The notes under the pieces are model-generated. The model worked only from the letters and a program-made list of their open reading frames with translations. It had not been told where the DNA came from and searched no databases. A stretch of DNA of 19,192 nt. It comes from Paludibacteraceae bacterium. Its GTDB lineage: Bacteria > Bacteroidota > Bacteroidia > Bacteroidales > Paludibacteraceae. Positions 1 through 6,624 of this stretch are shown here, in pieces (position 1 is the stretch's first letter; every line of letters begins with the position of its first letter). Location: contig JAEDNI010000034.1 in the NCBI GenBank assembly GCA_016302585.1, positions 1 to 19,192 on the forward strand. Direction: 5' to 3'. A program made the translations under genes and the position numbers.

Positions 1-95
1 TCCTTTAGAAATTCTAAATGTCGTGTCTATCAACTCTTAAAATGTCGTATTTTGCATGCTCTATCTCCTCTTCTCCCCTCACCCCACAACTGTAA

Positions 96-230
96 ACCAC
101 CGACGACATCTTGCCCGAGCCGCGTTATACAACGAATGAAGAATGGACAAACGCCCGTTCGGATAGCATCACATGGGTAGAAATGTCCGATTTCAACGGA
201 GAAATCCTCGCCATCAATGCCGTACTATAA
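96..230 (+). pseudogene. Open fragment, possible tail of a decayed gene
   Basis: An open stretch of 44 codons ends at TAA 228-230 and follows an in-frame TAA at 93-95. It has no usable start before the ATG at 186, close to its end. The translated residues (for example ITWVEMSDFNGEILAINAVL at the C-terminus) have the composition of real protein. That, and the lack of any other gene in 1-360, suggests the end of a broken or frameshifted gene. I do not recognise the family. It could equally be a chance open stretch. Confidence 0.25.
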
Positions 231-360
231 GCGAGCCGTTTTTACTGAAGGTTAATACTTGCGATACGTTGTTACCCTTTACCTGGACGCTAGGAAATCA
301 GACTTTTATCTTCTAAAAATAAAAGAATTCGTGCTATTTTTGCGAAAAAATCCATTTTTA
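231..360. other. Intergenic stretch before rfbC promoter
   Basis: No gene is visible. Bases 303-325 can form a weak AT-only hairpin (7-bp arms CTTTTAT/ATAAAAG) with no clear U-tract. A lone TAnnTTTG box lies at 335-342 but has no TTTG at the right distance. Together with the fragment at 96-230 this leaves about 420 bases ahead of rfbC without an intact gene. Confidence 0.4.
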
Positions 361-392
361 TTTGCACATATGCAATTTTTGTTGTAAATTTG
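361..392 (+). promoter_or_regulatory. Promoter of rfbC (Bacteroidetes type)
   Basis: TTTG at 361-364, 20 bases, then TAAATTTG at 385-392. This matches the TTTG-N19/20-TAnnTTTG form of the primary sigma factor in Bacteroidetes. The -33 box is part of TTTGCACATATGCAA, a near-palindrome that recurs at the efp/marC promoters. It implies a leader of about 25 nt. Confidence 0.75.
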
Positions 393-403
393 CTCGCTTT
401 TTT

Positions 404-424
404 GTAAATCGTAAATGGTAAGAT
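404..424 (+). repeat. Three 7-bp units running into the rfbC start
   Basis: GTAAATC, GTAAATG and GTAAGAT follow one another without a gap. The last unit runs into the rfbC ATG at 423. Read on the minus strand the units contain ATTTAC, the word also found in the pepD and miaA arrays. The middle unit creates ATG GTA AGA TGA (415-426), a 3-codon reading frame whose stop overlaps the rfbC start as ATGA. Confidence 0.55.
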
Positions 425-971
425 GAATATTATTAAGACTCCGATTGAGGGATTGTTGGTGATAGAACCGCAGGTTTTTAGGGATTCTCGCGGGTATTTT
501 GTGGAGACGTATAATGAGAAACGCTACCGCGAAGCGGGGATTGATGCGCAGTTCGTTCAGGACAATCAGTCTTGTTCCTGTTATGGTGTAGTGCGCGGTT
601 TGCATTTTCAGCGTCCGCCATACAGTCAGGCGAAGTTGGTTTGTTGTACGGTAGGCAGGGTGCTGGACGTAGCGGTTGATTTGCGTAAGGGCAGCAAGAC
701 GTATGGGCAGTGGTTCAGCGTGGAGTTGAGCGAAGAGAACAAACGTCAGTTCTTTATTCCGCGTGGTTTTGCACATGGTTTTTCGGTATTGAGCAAGCAA
801 GCTATATTTACCTATAAATGCGATAACTTGTATCATCCGGAGGCTGACGGAGGTATTCTTTTGAACGATCCGGATTTGGCGATAGATTGGCAAATTCCGG
901 AGGAGAAACGGATCATCAGCGAGAAAGATAAACACCATCCGTTATTGAAAGATTTGAAAATCACGGAATAA
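423..971 (+). CDS. rfbC: dTDP-4-dehydrorhamnose 3,5-epimerase
   Basis: This cytoplasmic enzyme epimerises C3 and C5 of dTDP-4-keto-6-deoxy-glucose, the third step of dTDP-L-rhamnose synthesis. The 182 residues match the usual family length. The RmlC cupin signatures are clear: FRDSRGYF at 19-26, GVVRGLHFQ with the catalytic base His61, and the FFIPRGFAHGF strand at 110-120. Tyr131 lies in the AIFTYK motif. Asp169 in SEKDKHHP is the expected partner of His61. rfbD follows 106 bases downstream on the same strand, so the two are probably one transcript; rfbA and rfbB are not in the window. The start at 423 is fixed by the family N-terminus and by the promoter at 361-392. It lies inside a short 7-bp repeat. 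Confidence 0.96.
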   Translation: MNIIKTPIEGLLVIEPQVFRDSRGYFVETYNEKRYREAGIDAQFVQDNQSCSCYGVVRGLHFQRPPYSQAKLVCCTVGRVLDVAVDLRKGSKTYGQWFSVELSEENKRQFFIPRGFAHGFSVLSKQAIFTYKCDNLYHPEADGGILLNDPDLAIDWQIPEEKRIISEKDKHHPLLKDLKITE

Positions 972-1033
972 TATACTTTGTATATTATAGGTACGTGCGG
1001 GATACGATATACCCAGGTAATGAGTCCTACTCA

Positions 1034-1076
1034 CCCAGTAATCACCCATAAAAAGCCCAGTAATCACCCATAAAAG
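1034..1076 (+). repeat. 22/21-bp tandem duplication before rfbD
   Basis: Two copies of CCCAGTAATCACCCATAAAAG stand in tandem at 1034-1055 and 1056-1076, the first with one extra A. The second ends one base before the rfbD ATG. A partial copy, CACCC, precedes them. Each copy contains AATCACC, the same 7-mer that forms long arrays at 18174-18229 and 18555-18610. The duplication supplies the whole ribosome-binding region of rfbD. Confidence 0.8.
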
Positions 1077-1077
1077 A

Positions 1078-1935
1078 ATGAATATATTAATTACAGGCGC
1101 CAACGGACAATTAGGCAATGAGATGCGCGTGCTGAGTGCAAAGCATTCGAAGCATAGCTATTTCTTCACGGATGTGGTGAAGTCGGATGGCGTGTATGTG
1201 CTCGATATCACGGATAAGCAGGCGGTAAGTGCTTTTGTAGCGGAGCATGCAATAGACCTGATTGTCAATTGTGCAGCCTATACGAATGTGGACAAGGCGG
1301 AGGACGATGAGGCCACGGCGCTGAAGATTAATGCGGAGGCGCTGAGTGTGTTGGGTAGTCAGCGTGTGAAAGTGATCCATGTGAGTACGGACTACGTGTT
1401 CTCCGGCGATGAGCATGTGCCTTGCCGCGAGACGGATCCGGTAGCGCCTCGTACGGCATATGGTAGGACGAAATATCAGGGAGAGAAATTACTGTTGGCG
1501 GCATGTCCCGATGCAGTAATACTTCGAACGGCCTGGCTGTACTCCGAATACGGGAATAACTTCGTGAAGACGATGATCCGTTTGGGCCAAGAAAAAGAGC
1601 AATTAGGTGTGGTGTTTGATCAGATAGGAACACCTACTTACGCCGCCGATTTGGCTTGGGCTATCTTCACGGTGATAGAGGCGCCTGTATGGCACGCGGG
1701 TATCTATCATTTCACGAACGAAGGTGTATGCAGTTGGTTTGATTTCACGTTAGCCATTCATGAGTTGGCGGGGATAACAAAATGTCAAGTTCGCCCGATT
1801 TTATCGGAAGAATATGCGTATAAGACGCCGCGGCCGCACTATAGCGTATTGGATAAATCGAAGTTCAAAAAGACCTTCGGGGTAACCATTCCTCACTGGA
1901 TGGACGGACTTAGACGTTGCATGCAGCGGATGTAA
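1078..1935 (+). CDS. rfbD: dTDP-4-dehydrorhamnose reductase
   Basis: This is the last enzyme of dTDP-L-rhamnose synthesis, reducing dTDP-4-keto-L-rhamnose with NAD(P)H. It is a short-chain dehydrogenase of the extended type, 285 residues as usual. The Rossmann motif GANGQLG is at 7-13, NCAAYTNVDKAE at 64-75, STDYVFSG at 103-110, and the catalytic Tyr128-x3-Lys132 lies in AYGRTKYQGE. The C-terminal substrate part contains TPRPHYSVLDKSKF. It follows rfbC, so both terminal steps of the pathway are adjacent. The product feeds O-antigen or other surface polysaccharide. The start is the first ATG, directly behind a tandem duplication; no Shine-Dalgarno sequence is visible. Confidence 0.96.
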   Translation: MNILITGANGQLGNEMRVLSAKHSKHSYFFTDVVKSDGVYVLDITDKQAVSAFVAEHAIDLIVNCAAYTNVDKAEDDEATALKINAEALSVLGSQRVKVIHVSTDYVFSGDEHVPCRETDPVAPRTAYGRTKYQGEKLLLAACPDAVILRTAWLYSEYGNNFVKTMIRLGQEKEQLGVVFDQIGTPTYAADLAWAIFTVIEAPVWHAGIYHFTNEGVCSWFDFTLAIHELAGITKCQVRPILSEEYAYKTPRPHYSVLDKSKFKKTFGVTIPHWMDGLRRCMQRM

Positions 1936-1961
1936 GATTGGATATTTAAGGTTTCAAGTTT

Positions 1962-2672
1962 ATGAAGGAGGTTCTGGATTTTTTGACGGAGTTGTCGGTG
2001 CATAATAACCGGGAGTGGTTTGCCGAGAACAAGACGTGGTACCAACGGTGCTACGCGCGCTTCAACGAGGTATGCGCGGAGTATATCCGTCAGCTTGCGA
2101 AGATAGAACCGGAGTTGGCTATCCTGCAACCGAAGGACTGTATCTGGCGCATCTACCGCGATGTGCGGTTCTCGAAGAACAAAAACCCGTACAAAGAGTG
2201 GATGGGGTGCTTCCCGGCGAAAGGTGTACCCGGTCAGCCGAAGACATGGGGAAGAAAATCGATGCGCGGTGGTTATTACATGCATATCCAGCCCGGGCAA
2301 TGTATGTTTTCCGGAGGTATATGGGAGCCAAGCAAGGAGTTATTGACTGCTTTGCGCAAGGAGGTGGAAGCGAACTACGAGGAAGTGGAAGAGATCATGG
2401 GAACCAAAGAGTGGCAACGCTATTTCGGGCAGGATTTTGACAGTTATTGGGGTGTGCTCAAGAAAGTTCCGTTAGGTTTTGATCCGACCTTTAAACATGC
2501 GGACTGGCTCAAACATAAGGACTATACGTTCAGTACGCCGCTTACGGATGATGAGGTGTGTTCACCCGATTTCATCGACAAAATTATCGACATCGCGAGG
2601 GCAGCAAAGCCGATGAATGACTTCCTCAATTATACGTTTGAGGAATACGGTGAGTTTCCGGATAGGTGTTAA
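1962..2672 (+). CDS. DUF2461 family protein
   Basis: The 236-residue product belongs to the DUF2461 / TIGR02453 family, whose biochemical role is unknown to me. The family core is clear: NNREWFAENKTWY at 15-27 and the hallmark RIYRDVRFSKNKNPYKEW at 63-80. These are followed by GGYYMHIQPG and FSGGIWEP, and a helical C-terminal part with HADWLKHKDYTF. There is no signal peptide and no membrane segment, so it is likely cytoplasmic. It starts 26 bases after rfbD and ends 7 bases before a tRNA gene, so it is likely read through from the rfb genes into the tRNA. No catalytic residues can be assigned from sequence. Confidence 0.88.
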   Translation: MKEVLDFLTELSVHNNREWFAENKTWYQRCYARFNEVCAEYIRQLAKIEPELAILQPKDCIWRIYRDVRFSKNKNPYKEWMGCFPAKGVPGQPKTWGRKSMRGGYYMHIQPGQCMFSGGIWEPSKELLTALRKEVEANYEEVEEIMGTKEWQRYFGQDFDSYWGVLKKVPLGFDPTFKHADWLKHKDYTFSTPLTDDEVCSPDFIDKIIDIARAAKPMNDFLNYTFEEYGEFPDRC

Positions 2673-2679
2673 AAATATT

Positions 2680-2751
2680 GGTCTCTTAGTTCAATGGATA
2701 GAACAGGGCTCTCCTAAAGCTCAGATTTGGGTTCGATTCCCAAAGGGACTA
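2680..2751 (+). tRNA. tRNA-Arg (anticodon CCU)
   Basis: A complete cloverleaf can be drawn. The acceptor stem pairs GGTCTCT with AGGGACT, with G1-U72 and U5-G68 wobbles. The D arm is GTTC/GAAC around AATGGATA. The anticodon stem is GGGCT/AGCTC around CTCCTAA, giving anticodon CCT at 2713-2715. The variable loop has 4 nt, and the T arm is TTGGG/CCCAA with loop TTCGATT. The discriminator is A2751 and CCA is not encoded. It reads AGG codons. It lies 7 nt after the DUF2461 stop and 7 nt before the RNase H start, so it is probably released from a longer mRNA. Confidence 0.93.
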
Positions 2752-2758
2752 CAAAACA

Positions 2759-3178
2759 ATGAGTACTTCAAAACCTATATTACCCGCCTTGGCGGTGGAC
2801 GCAGCGTGCAGCGGTAACCCCGGTGTGATGGAGTTCCGCGGCGTGATAGCGGATACCGGCACAGAGGTCTTTCACCGCGGTCCGTTCGTCGAAGGGACGA
2901 ATAATATCGGCGAGTTCCTGGCGTTAGTGCTGGGACTTGCCTATATCAAGAAGTATAACCTCAATTGGGTGATTTATACAGATAGCGTCACAGCGCTCGC
3001 GTGGGTACGTCAGAAACGATGTAAGACCAAGATCGAGTGGTCCGCGAAGAACCAGGACTTGTTCTTTATGGTACGGAAAGCGGAGATGTGGCTGCATGAC
3101 AACACTTGGACGACGCCGATCTACAAATGGGACACGAAAGCGTGGGGAGAGATACCGGCGGACTTCGGGAGGAAGTAG
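2759..3178 (+). CDS. Ribonuclease HI-type protein
   Basis: This RNase H-fold protein probably cuts RNA in RNA-DNA hybrids such as primers and R-loops. The 139 residues are close to the minimal family length. The four acidic catalytic residues can be placed: Asp14 in VDAACSGNPG, Glu52 in NNIGEFLALV, Asp75 in IYTDS, and Asp125 in KWDTKAWG near the C-terminus. The end, GEIPADFGRK, is typical of the Bacteroidetes form. The start ATG lies 7 nt after the tRNA-Arg discriminator base. The only purine-rich stretch upstream (AAAGGGA, 2742-2748) belongs to the tRNA T arm and acceptor stem. tRNA maturation would therefore leave an mRNA with a leader of a few nucleotides. Confidence 0.9.
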   Translation: MSTSKPILPALAVDAACSGNPGVMEFRGVIADTGTEVFHRGPFVEGTNNIGEFLALVLGLAYIKKYNLNWVIYTDSVTALAWVRQKRCKTKIEWSAKNQDLFFMVRKAEMWLHDNTWTTPIYKWDTKAWGEIPADFGRK

Positions 3179-3239
3179 TGCGAAAAGGGTCTTTTTGTAA
3201 AAGAAAGATAGCAAAATAAAGATTTTTTGACGATTTATT

Positions 3240-3269
3240 TTTGTATATCAAAAAAAAACACTACCTTTG
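3240..3269 (+). promoter_or_regulatory. Promoter of gap
   Basis: TTTG at 3240-3243, 18 bases including an A-tract, then TACCTTTG at 3262-3269. The sequence closely resembles the barrel-gene promoter at 9526-9556 (ATATCAAAAAAAAA, TACCTTTGCA, CCG). It implies a leader of about 70 nt. Confidence 0.75.
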
Positions 3270-3282
3270 CAACCGCAAAGGT
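3263..3282 (+). promoter_or_regulatory. Perfect inverted repeat over the gap -7 box
   Basis: ACCTTTGC and GCAAAGGT are perfect 8-bp arms separated by AACC. The left arm is the -7 box itself and the right arm covers the expected transcription start. It could be an operator, or it could place a hairpin at the very 5' end of the mRNA. The related promoter at 9549 lacks the right arm. Confidence 0.45.
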
Positions 3283-3344
3283 TAAAAAGCACACGCAAAA
3301 ACAAACAATAATAGTACAATAACTAATAAATTTTTTTCACAATT

Positions 3345-4412
3345 ATGACAAAAGTAGCAATTAACGGCTTTGGCCGTATTGGTCGTCTGGCTTTCCGTCA
3401 GATGTTCGAAGCTGAGGGTTATGAGGTAGTTGCAATCAACGACTTGACCAGCCCGAAGATGTTGGCTCACCTTCTGAAGTACGACACCGCTCAGGGTGGT
3501 TTCGCAGGCAAGTTCGGTGAGGGCAAGCACACTGTAGCTTACAAGGACGCAGTTCTCGCAGAGGATGGTAAGACCGTTGTAACTCCGGGTTCGATCACGG
3601 TTGACGGCAAGGAGATCACTATCTACGCTAAGCCGAACGCAGCTGAGCTGCCTTGGGGCGAGCTGGGCATCGATGTAGTACTCGAGTGCACCGGTTTCTA
3701 TACCTCGAAGGCTAAAGCTGAGGCTCATATCCAGGCAGGTGCAAAGAAAGTTGTTATCTCCGCTCCGGCAGGTAACGATCTTCCGACCATCGTTTACAAT
3801 GTAAACCACAAGACTCTGACTCCGGCTGATACAGTTATCTCCGCTGCTTCTTGTACGACCAACTGTCTCGCTCCGATGGCAGCTGCTCTGCACAAATACG
3901 CTCCGATCCAGAGCGGTATCATGAGCACGATCCACGCTTACACCGGTGACCAGATGATTCTGGACGGTCCGCAACGTAAGGGTGATCTGCGTCGTAGCCG
4001 TGCAGGTGCTCAGAACATCGTTCCGAACAGCACCGGTGCTGCTAAGGCTATCGGTTTGGTAATTCCTGAACTGAACGGTAAGTTGATCGGTAGCGCACAG
4101 CGAGTTCCGACTCCTACGGGTTCGACCACTATCCTGGTTGCAGTAGTTAAGGGTAAAGACATCACGAAAGAGGGTATCAACGCAGCAATGAAGGCTGCTC
4201 AGACCGAGAGCTTCGGTTATACCGAGGACGAGATCGTTTCGAGCGATGTTATCGGTATGAAGTTCGGTTCGCTCTTCGATGCTACCCAGACTATGGTTGC
4301 TAAGATCGACGAGGATACCTATCAGGTACAGGTTGTTAGCTGGTACGACAACGAGAACAGCTACACCAGCCAGATGGTTCGCACGATTAAATATCTCGCT
4401 GAACTCAAGTAA
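3345..4412 (+). CDS. gap: Glyceraldehyde-3-phosphate dehydrogenase, type I
   Basis: This cytoplasmic glycolytic enzyme converts glyceraldehyde-3-phosphate, NAD and phosphate to 1,3-bisphosphoglycerate. NGFGRIGR at 7-14 is the NAD-binding loop, and Asp33 in AINDLTS points to NAD over NADP. The active site SAASCTTNCLAP has catalytic Cys170, and the paired His197 is in STIHAYTGDQ. The C-terminus carries SWYDNENSYTSQM. At 355 residues it is about 20 longer than the common bacterial form. The extra length seems to lie in the NAD-domain loops around residues 50-105. Codon use is strongly biased (GGT, GCT, AAG, CTG), as expected for a very highly expressed gene. It stands alone between its own promoter and terminator. 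Confidence 0.97.
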   Translation: MTKVAINGFGRIGRLAFRQMFEAEGYEVVAINDLTSPKMLAHLLKYDTAQGGFAGKFGEGKHTVAYKDAVLAEDGKTVVTPGSITVDGKEITIYAKPNAAELPWGELGIDVVLECTGFYTSKAKAEAHIQAGAKKVVISAPAGNDLPTIVYNVNHKTLTPADTVISAASCTTNCLAPMAAALHKYAPIQSGIMSTIHAYTGDQMILDGPQRKGDLRRSRAGAQNIVPNSTGAAKAIGLVIPELNGKLIGSAQRVPTPTGSTTILVAVVKGKDITKEGINAAMKAAQTESFGYTEDEIVSSDVIGMKFGSLFDATQTMVAKIDEDTYQVQVVSWYDNENSYTSQMVRTIKYLAELK

Positions 4413-4434
4413 TATCAACCAACTTGGTAGATAC

Positions 4435-4465
4435 AAAAACAGACGTCCGACGGGCGTCTGTTTTT
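4435..4465. terminator. Bidirectional terminator behind gap
   Basis: CAGACGTCC (4440-4448) pairs with GGGCGTCTG (4452-4460) with one T-G wobble and a 3-nt loop. It is flanked by AAAAA on the left and TTTTT on the right. It serves gap on the plus strand and can serve the convergent feoB-HMA unit on the minus strand. Confidence 0.88.
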
Positions 4466-4468
4466 GTT

Positions 4469-4486
4469 ATGCGCGCATGCGCGCAT
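4469..4486. repeat. 18-bp perfect palindrome, alternating purine-pyrimidine
   Basis: ATGCGCGCATGCGCGCAT reads the same on both strands. Purine-pyrimidine alternation continues to C4490, 22 bases in all. It lies between the gap terminator and the stop codon of the convergent HMA gene. It could form a cruciform or Z-DNA, or be a binding site. No related copy this long is seen elsewhere in the window. Confidence 0.7.
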
Positions 4487-4490
4487 GTAC

Positions 4491-4883
4491 TTAATAAGGA
4501 GTGGAGGCGCTTGTGTTGGCGTCCGTCTCTTGCGTTTTATTCTTCTTCCCCTCCGGTAGGTTCGGGGTAGGTTCCTTTACCGTCGCGGGTTTGCCTATTT
4601 TCTCGAAAGCCTTGAGCAGCGTAGGAACATCGGTTTTGGCGGCATCGAAGGTGACCGTGACGGTTTTGGTCTTGAGGTCACAAACGAGATCTTTCACTCC
4701 TTTTTCAAAGGCGATATTCTTCATGATCTTATCGCAGCAGCCCTGGCAGTGCAGGTCGCAGGAAAGGACAACTACTTGTTTGTTCGCCTTGGCAGCATAC
4801 AAAGGCGAAAGGCGAAGGGCGAAAGGCGAAAGGAGCAATAATGCTAAAAGCAGATATTTAAAATCAGCAATCTTATTTCTCAT
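4491..4883 (-). CDS. Secreted HMA-type metal-binding protein
   Basis: The 130-residue product has a signal peptide (MRNKIADFKY, then LLLALLLL, cleavage probable after LSPLYA, residue 30). An HMA-like ferredoxin fold spans about 36-103. The metal site is CDLHCQGCC, with the CxxC pair Cys46/Cys49 and extra Cys42 and Cys50. The tail from 104 on is polar and disordered (Pro, Lys, Thr). It probably carries or senses a soft metal in the periplasm; I infer a link with iron import from its position. Its ATG overlaps the feoB stop (ATGA, 4880-4883), so the two are translationally coupled. Residues 18-30 of the signal peptide are encoded by an array of TTTCGCC units. Confidence 0.8.
   Translation of the reverse strand: MRNKIADFKYLLLALLLLSPFALRLSPLYAAKANKQVVVLSCDLHCQGCCDKIMKNIAFEKGVKDLVCDLKTKTVTVTFDAAKTDVPTLLKAFEKIGKPATVKEPTPNLPEGKKNKTQETDANTSASTPY
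4804..4831 (-). repeat. 7-bp array TTTCGCC x4 in a signal peptide
   Basis: On the minus strand the units are TTTCGCC, TTTCGCC, CTTCGCC, TTTCGCC, with degenerate flanks on both sides. They encode the SPFALRLSP part of the HMA protein signal peptide; three units make seven codons. The units fit HWTYNMC, the consensus shared with the arrays at 12047, 18073, 18174, 18555 and 19034. Confidence 0.85.
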
Positions 4884-6562
4884 AACAAACTACCTATTTG
4901 ATATACAACAAACGATATGAACCAAGCCAAAAAGAGGCTATGGAAGACGGTGAACCAAGCCCATTGTTTGCCGGCTTCGCGACGCAGTGTAGCGATGGTA
5001 GCTATGCAGGGGAAGTAGAGCAGCACAAAGAGCATGAAGCTGTAGGCGGTGAGCGGGGTGAAGCCAGCCGCACTGATATCGCCGCCATAGAGGATAGCGA
5101 GCGTCGAGACGATGGCTTCTTTGGCCGGAAGACCCGTCAAGAGACAAACCGACATCTTCCAATCGAAACCAAGCGGCTCCATGAGCGGTGAGACGAACTG
5201 CCCGATGGATGCCAGATACGAGTGCTCGAGGTCGTTGATGTCTTGCGTCGGGAAATACTCAAGCGCCCAGATGATGATCGATGCCCAAAGGATGACGGTA
5301 CATATCTTCTGGAGGTAGTCCGCTACGCGCTCCCAAATATGCGCTGCGGTATTACGCGCCTTGGGGATACGGAACTCCGGCAACTCGTTTACTGTATCAT
5401 CGTTATCCTGCTTGAACCACTTGGTGCGCTTCATGATAACTGCAAAAATAACCGACAGGCAGATACCTATCGCGTACAGCGAAATCATCACGAGAGCTTT
5501 GTGGCGCTCGAAGAAGGTATCGACAAAAAGCATATAAACCGGTAGCCGTGCCGAACAAGACATGAAAGGTACCATGAGCATGGTCAGCACGCGGTCTTTG
5601 GGATTCTGGATATCTCGTGCCGCCATAATAGCCGGTACGTTGCACCCGAAGCCCATCAGCATCGGGATGAAACTACGGCCGTGCAGGCCGACATGGTGCA
5701 TGATGGTATCCATGATATATGCCTCACGTGCCATGTAGCCGGAGTCCTCCATGAGTGAGATGAAGAAGAAGAGGATGATGATATTCGGCAGGAATGCCAG
5801 TACGGCGCCAACGCCTTGCAGCACGCCATCAATAAGCAACGACGACCACCATGAAGGCGTCAACAGGCTCCATAACCATTGGCTCATGGCATCGATACCG
5901 CCATCTATCCAGGCTTGCGGATAAGCGCCTAATGTAAAAGTACACCAGAAGACGAAATAGAGGATCGCCATCATGATCGGGAATCCGAGCCAAGGGTTGG
6001 TCAGCACCTTATCGATGCGCTCCAAACTGGTCTGGTGCTTGTCGTCCTTCGCGTGCGTGAGCGTCTCCGTTAATATACCGTGTACGTACGCGCGATAGGT
6101 ATCCTCATCGCCCTGGTCGCGAAGGTGGTAGATGGGGTGCGCAGTAGAAGCCGGTTTGCGGATGGTGGTCTCAAGGATGTCCAAACAGTTCGGAAGACCG
6201 TCGTTGAGGCGCACGGACACGCGGCAGGTAGGTACACCAATCAGTTGCTCCAGTTTAGGGAGGTTGAGCGAGTGGTCCGTCTTCAAGAGCAGGTCATACC
6301 TGCCAATGGCGAGTACAATTTTCTGATGCTCATCGATGAAATGCGGCGTGAGCATAAGCGATTCTTCTAATCGTGTGGAGTCCACTACCTGCAGCACAAC
6401 ATCATAAGCATGACCATGCAGTTCGTCGGGGTCATGAATCTCTACAAACTGCATCGCTTGCTGTTGCTTGTCCGCCAGCTCTTGCAAGGCATGACTAAGC
6501 GAACTCTTTCCGCTTTGCGGCAGACCAATGACGGCTATTTTACGGCATTCTGTATTTGACAT
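4880..6562 (-). CDS. feoB: FeoB-like ferrous iron transporter, degenerate G domain
   Basis: This inner-membrane Fe(II) permease has 560 residues against 700 or more for typical FeoB. The membrane part is well conserved: LPNIIILFFFISLMEDSGYMAR at 258-279 (first Gate), GFGCNVPAI at 304-312, PFMSCSARLPVY at 332-343 and TGLPAKEAIVSTL near the end. The N-terminal G domain is reduced. The P-loop GLPQSGKSS at 13-21 is present, but the switch I segment is missing, the DxPG motif is absent (only HDPDEL remains at 43-48) and the NxxD motif reads GRYD at 87-90. No FeoA domain is fused or adjacent. It has its own promoter and is coupled to the downstream HMA gene. The name is reliable for the channel part; GTP hydrolysis is doubtful. 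Confidence 0.88.
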   Translation of the reverse strand: MSNTECRKIAVIGLPQSGKSSLSHALQELADKQQQAMQFVEIHDPDELHGHAYDVVLQVVDSTRLEESLMLTPHFIDEHQKIVLAIGRYDLLLKTDHSLNLPKLEQLIGVPTCRVSVRLNDGLPNCLDILETTIRKPASTAHPIYHLRDQGDEDTYRAYVHGILTETLTHAKDDKHQTSLERIDKVLTNPWLGFPIMMAILYFVFWCTFTLGAYPQAWIDGGIDAMSQWLWSLLTPSWWSSLLIDGVLQGVGAVLAFLPNIIILFFFISLMEDSGYMAREAYIMDTIMHHVGLHGRSFIPMLMGFGCNVPAIMAARDIQNPKDRVLTMLMVPFMSCSARLPVYMLFVDTFFERHKALVMISLYAIGICLSVIFAVIMKRTKWFKQDNDDTVNELPEFRIPKARNTAAHIWERVADYLQKICTVILWASIIIWALEYFPTQDINDLEHSYLASIGQFVSPLMEPLGFDWKMSVCLLTGLPAKEAIVSTLAILYGGDISAAGFTPLTAYSFMLFVLLYFPCIATIATLRREAGKQWAWFTVFHSLFLAWFISFVVYQIGSLL

Positions 6563-6586
6563 TCAGATTTCTGAATTTTGAGGGTG

Positions 6587-6618
6587 CAAAATTACTGCTT
6601 TTTTCGGGTGTACACAAT
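6587..6618 (-). promoter_or_regulatory. Promoter of feoB
   Basis: On the minus strand: ATTG (6618-6615), 20 bases, TAATTTTG (6594-6587), then CACCC. One mismatch in the -33 box. The feoB ATG follows about 25 nt downstream. No Fur-like 19-bp palindrome is evident. Confidence 0.65.
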
Positions 6619-6624
6619 ACCCAT

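Noticed and set aside
306..938. 210-codon minus-strand frame opposite rfbC
   Set aside because: Covers the promoter and rfbC; no domain is recognisable in the product.
2617..2817. Small reading frame across the tRNA gene
   Set aside because: Runs through tRNA-Arg and has no protein signature.
3282..4436. 384-codon open frame on the minus strand opposite gap
   Set aside because: It mirrors gap, whose strong codon bias removes antisense stops; the product is Ser/Thr/Cys-rich with no domain, and GAPDH on the plus strand is certain.
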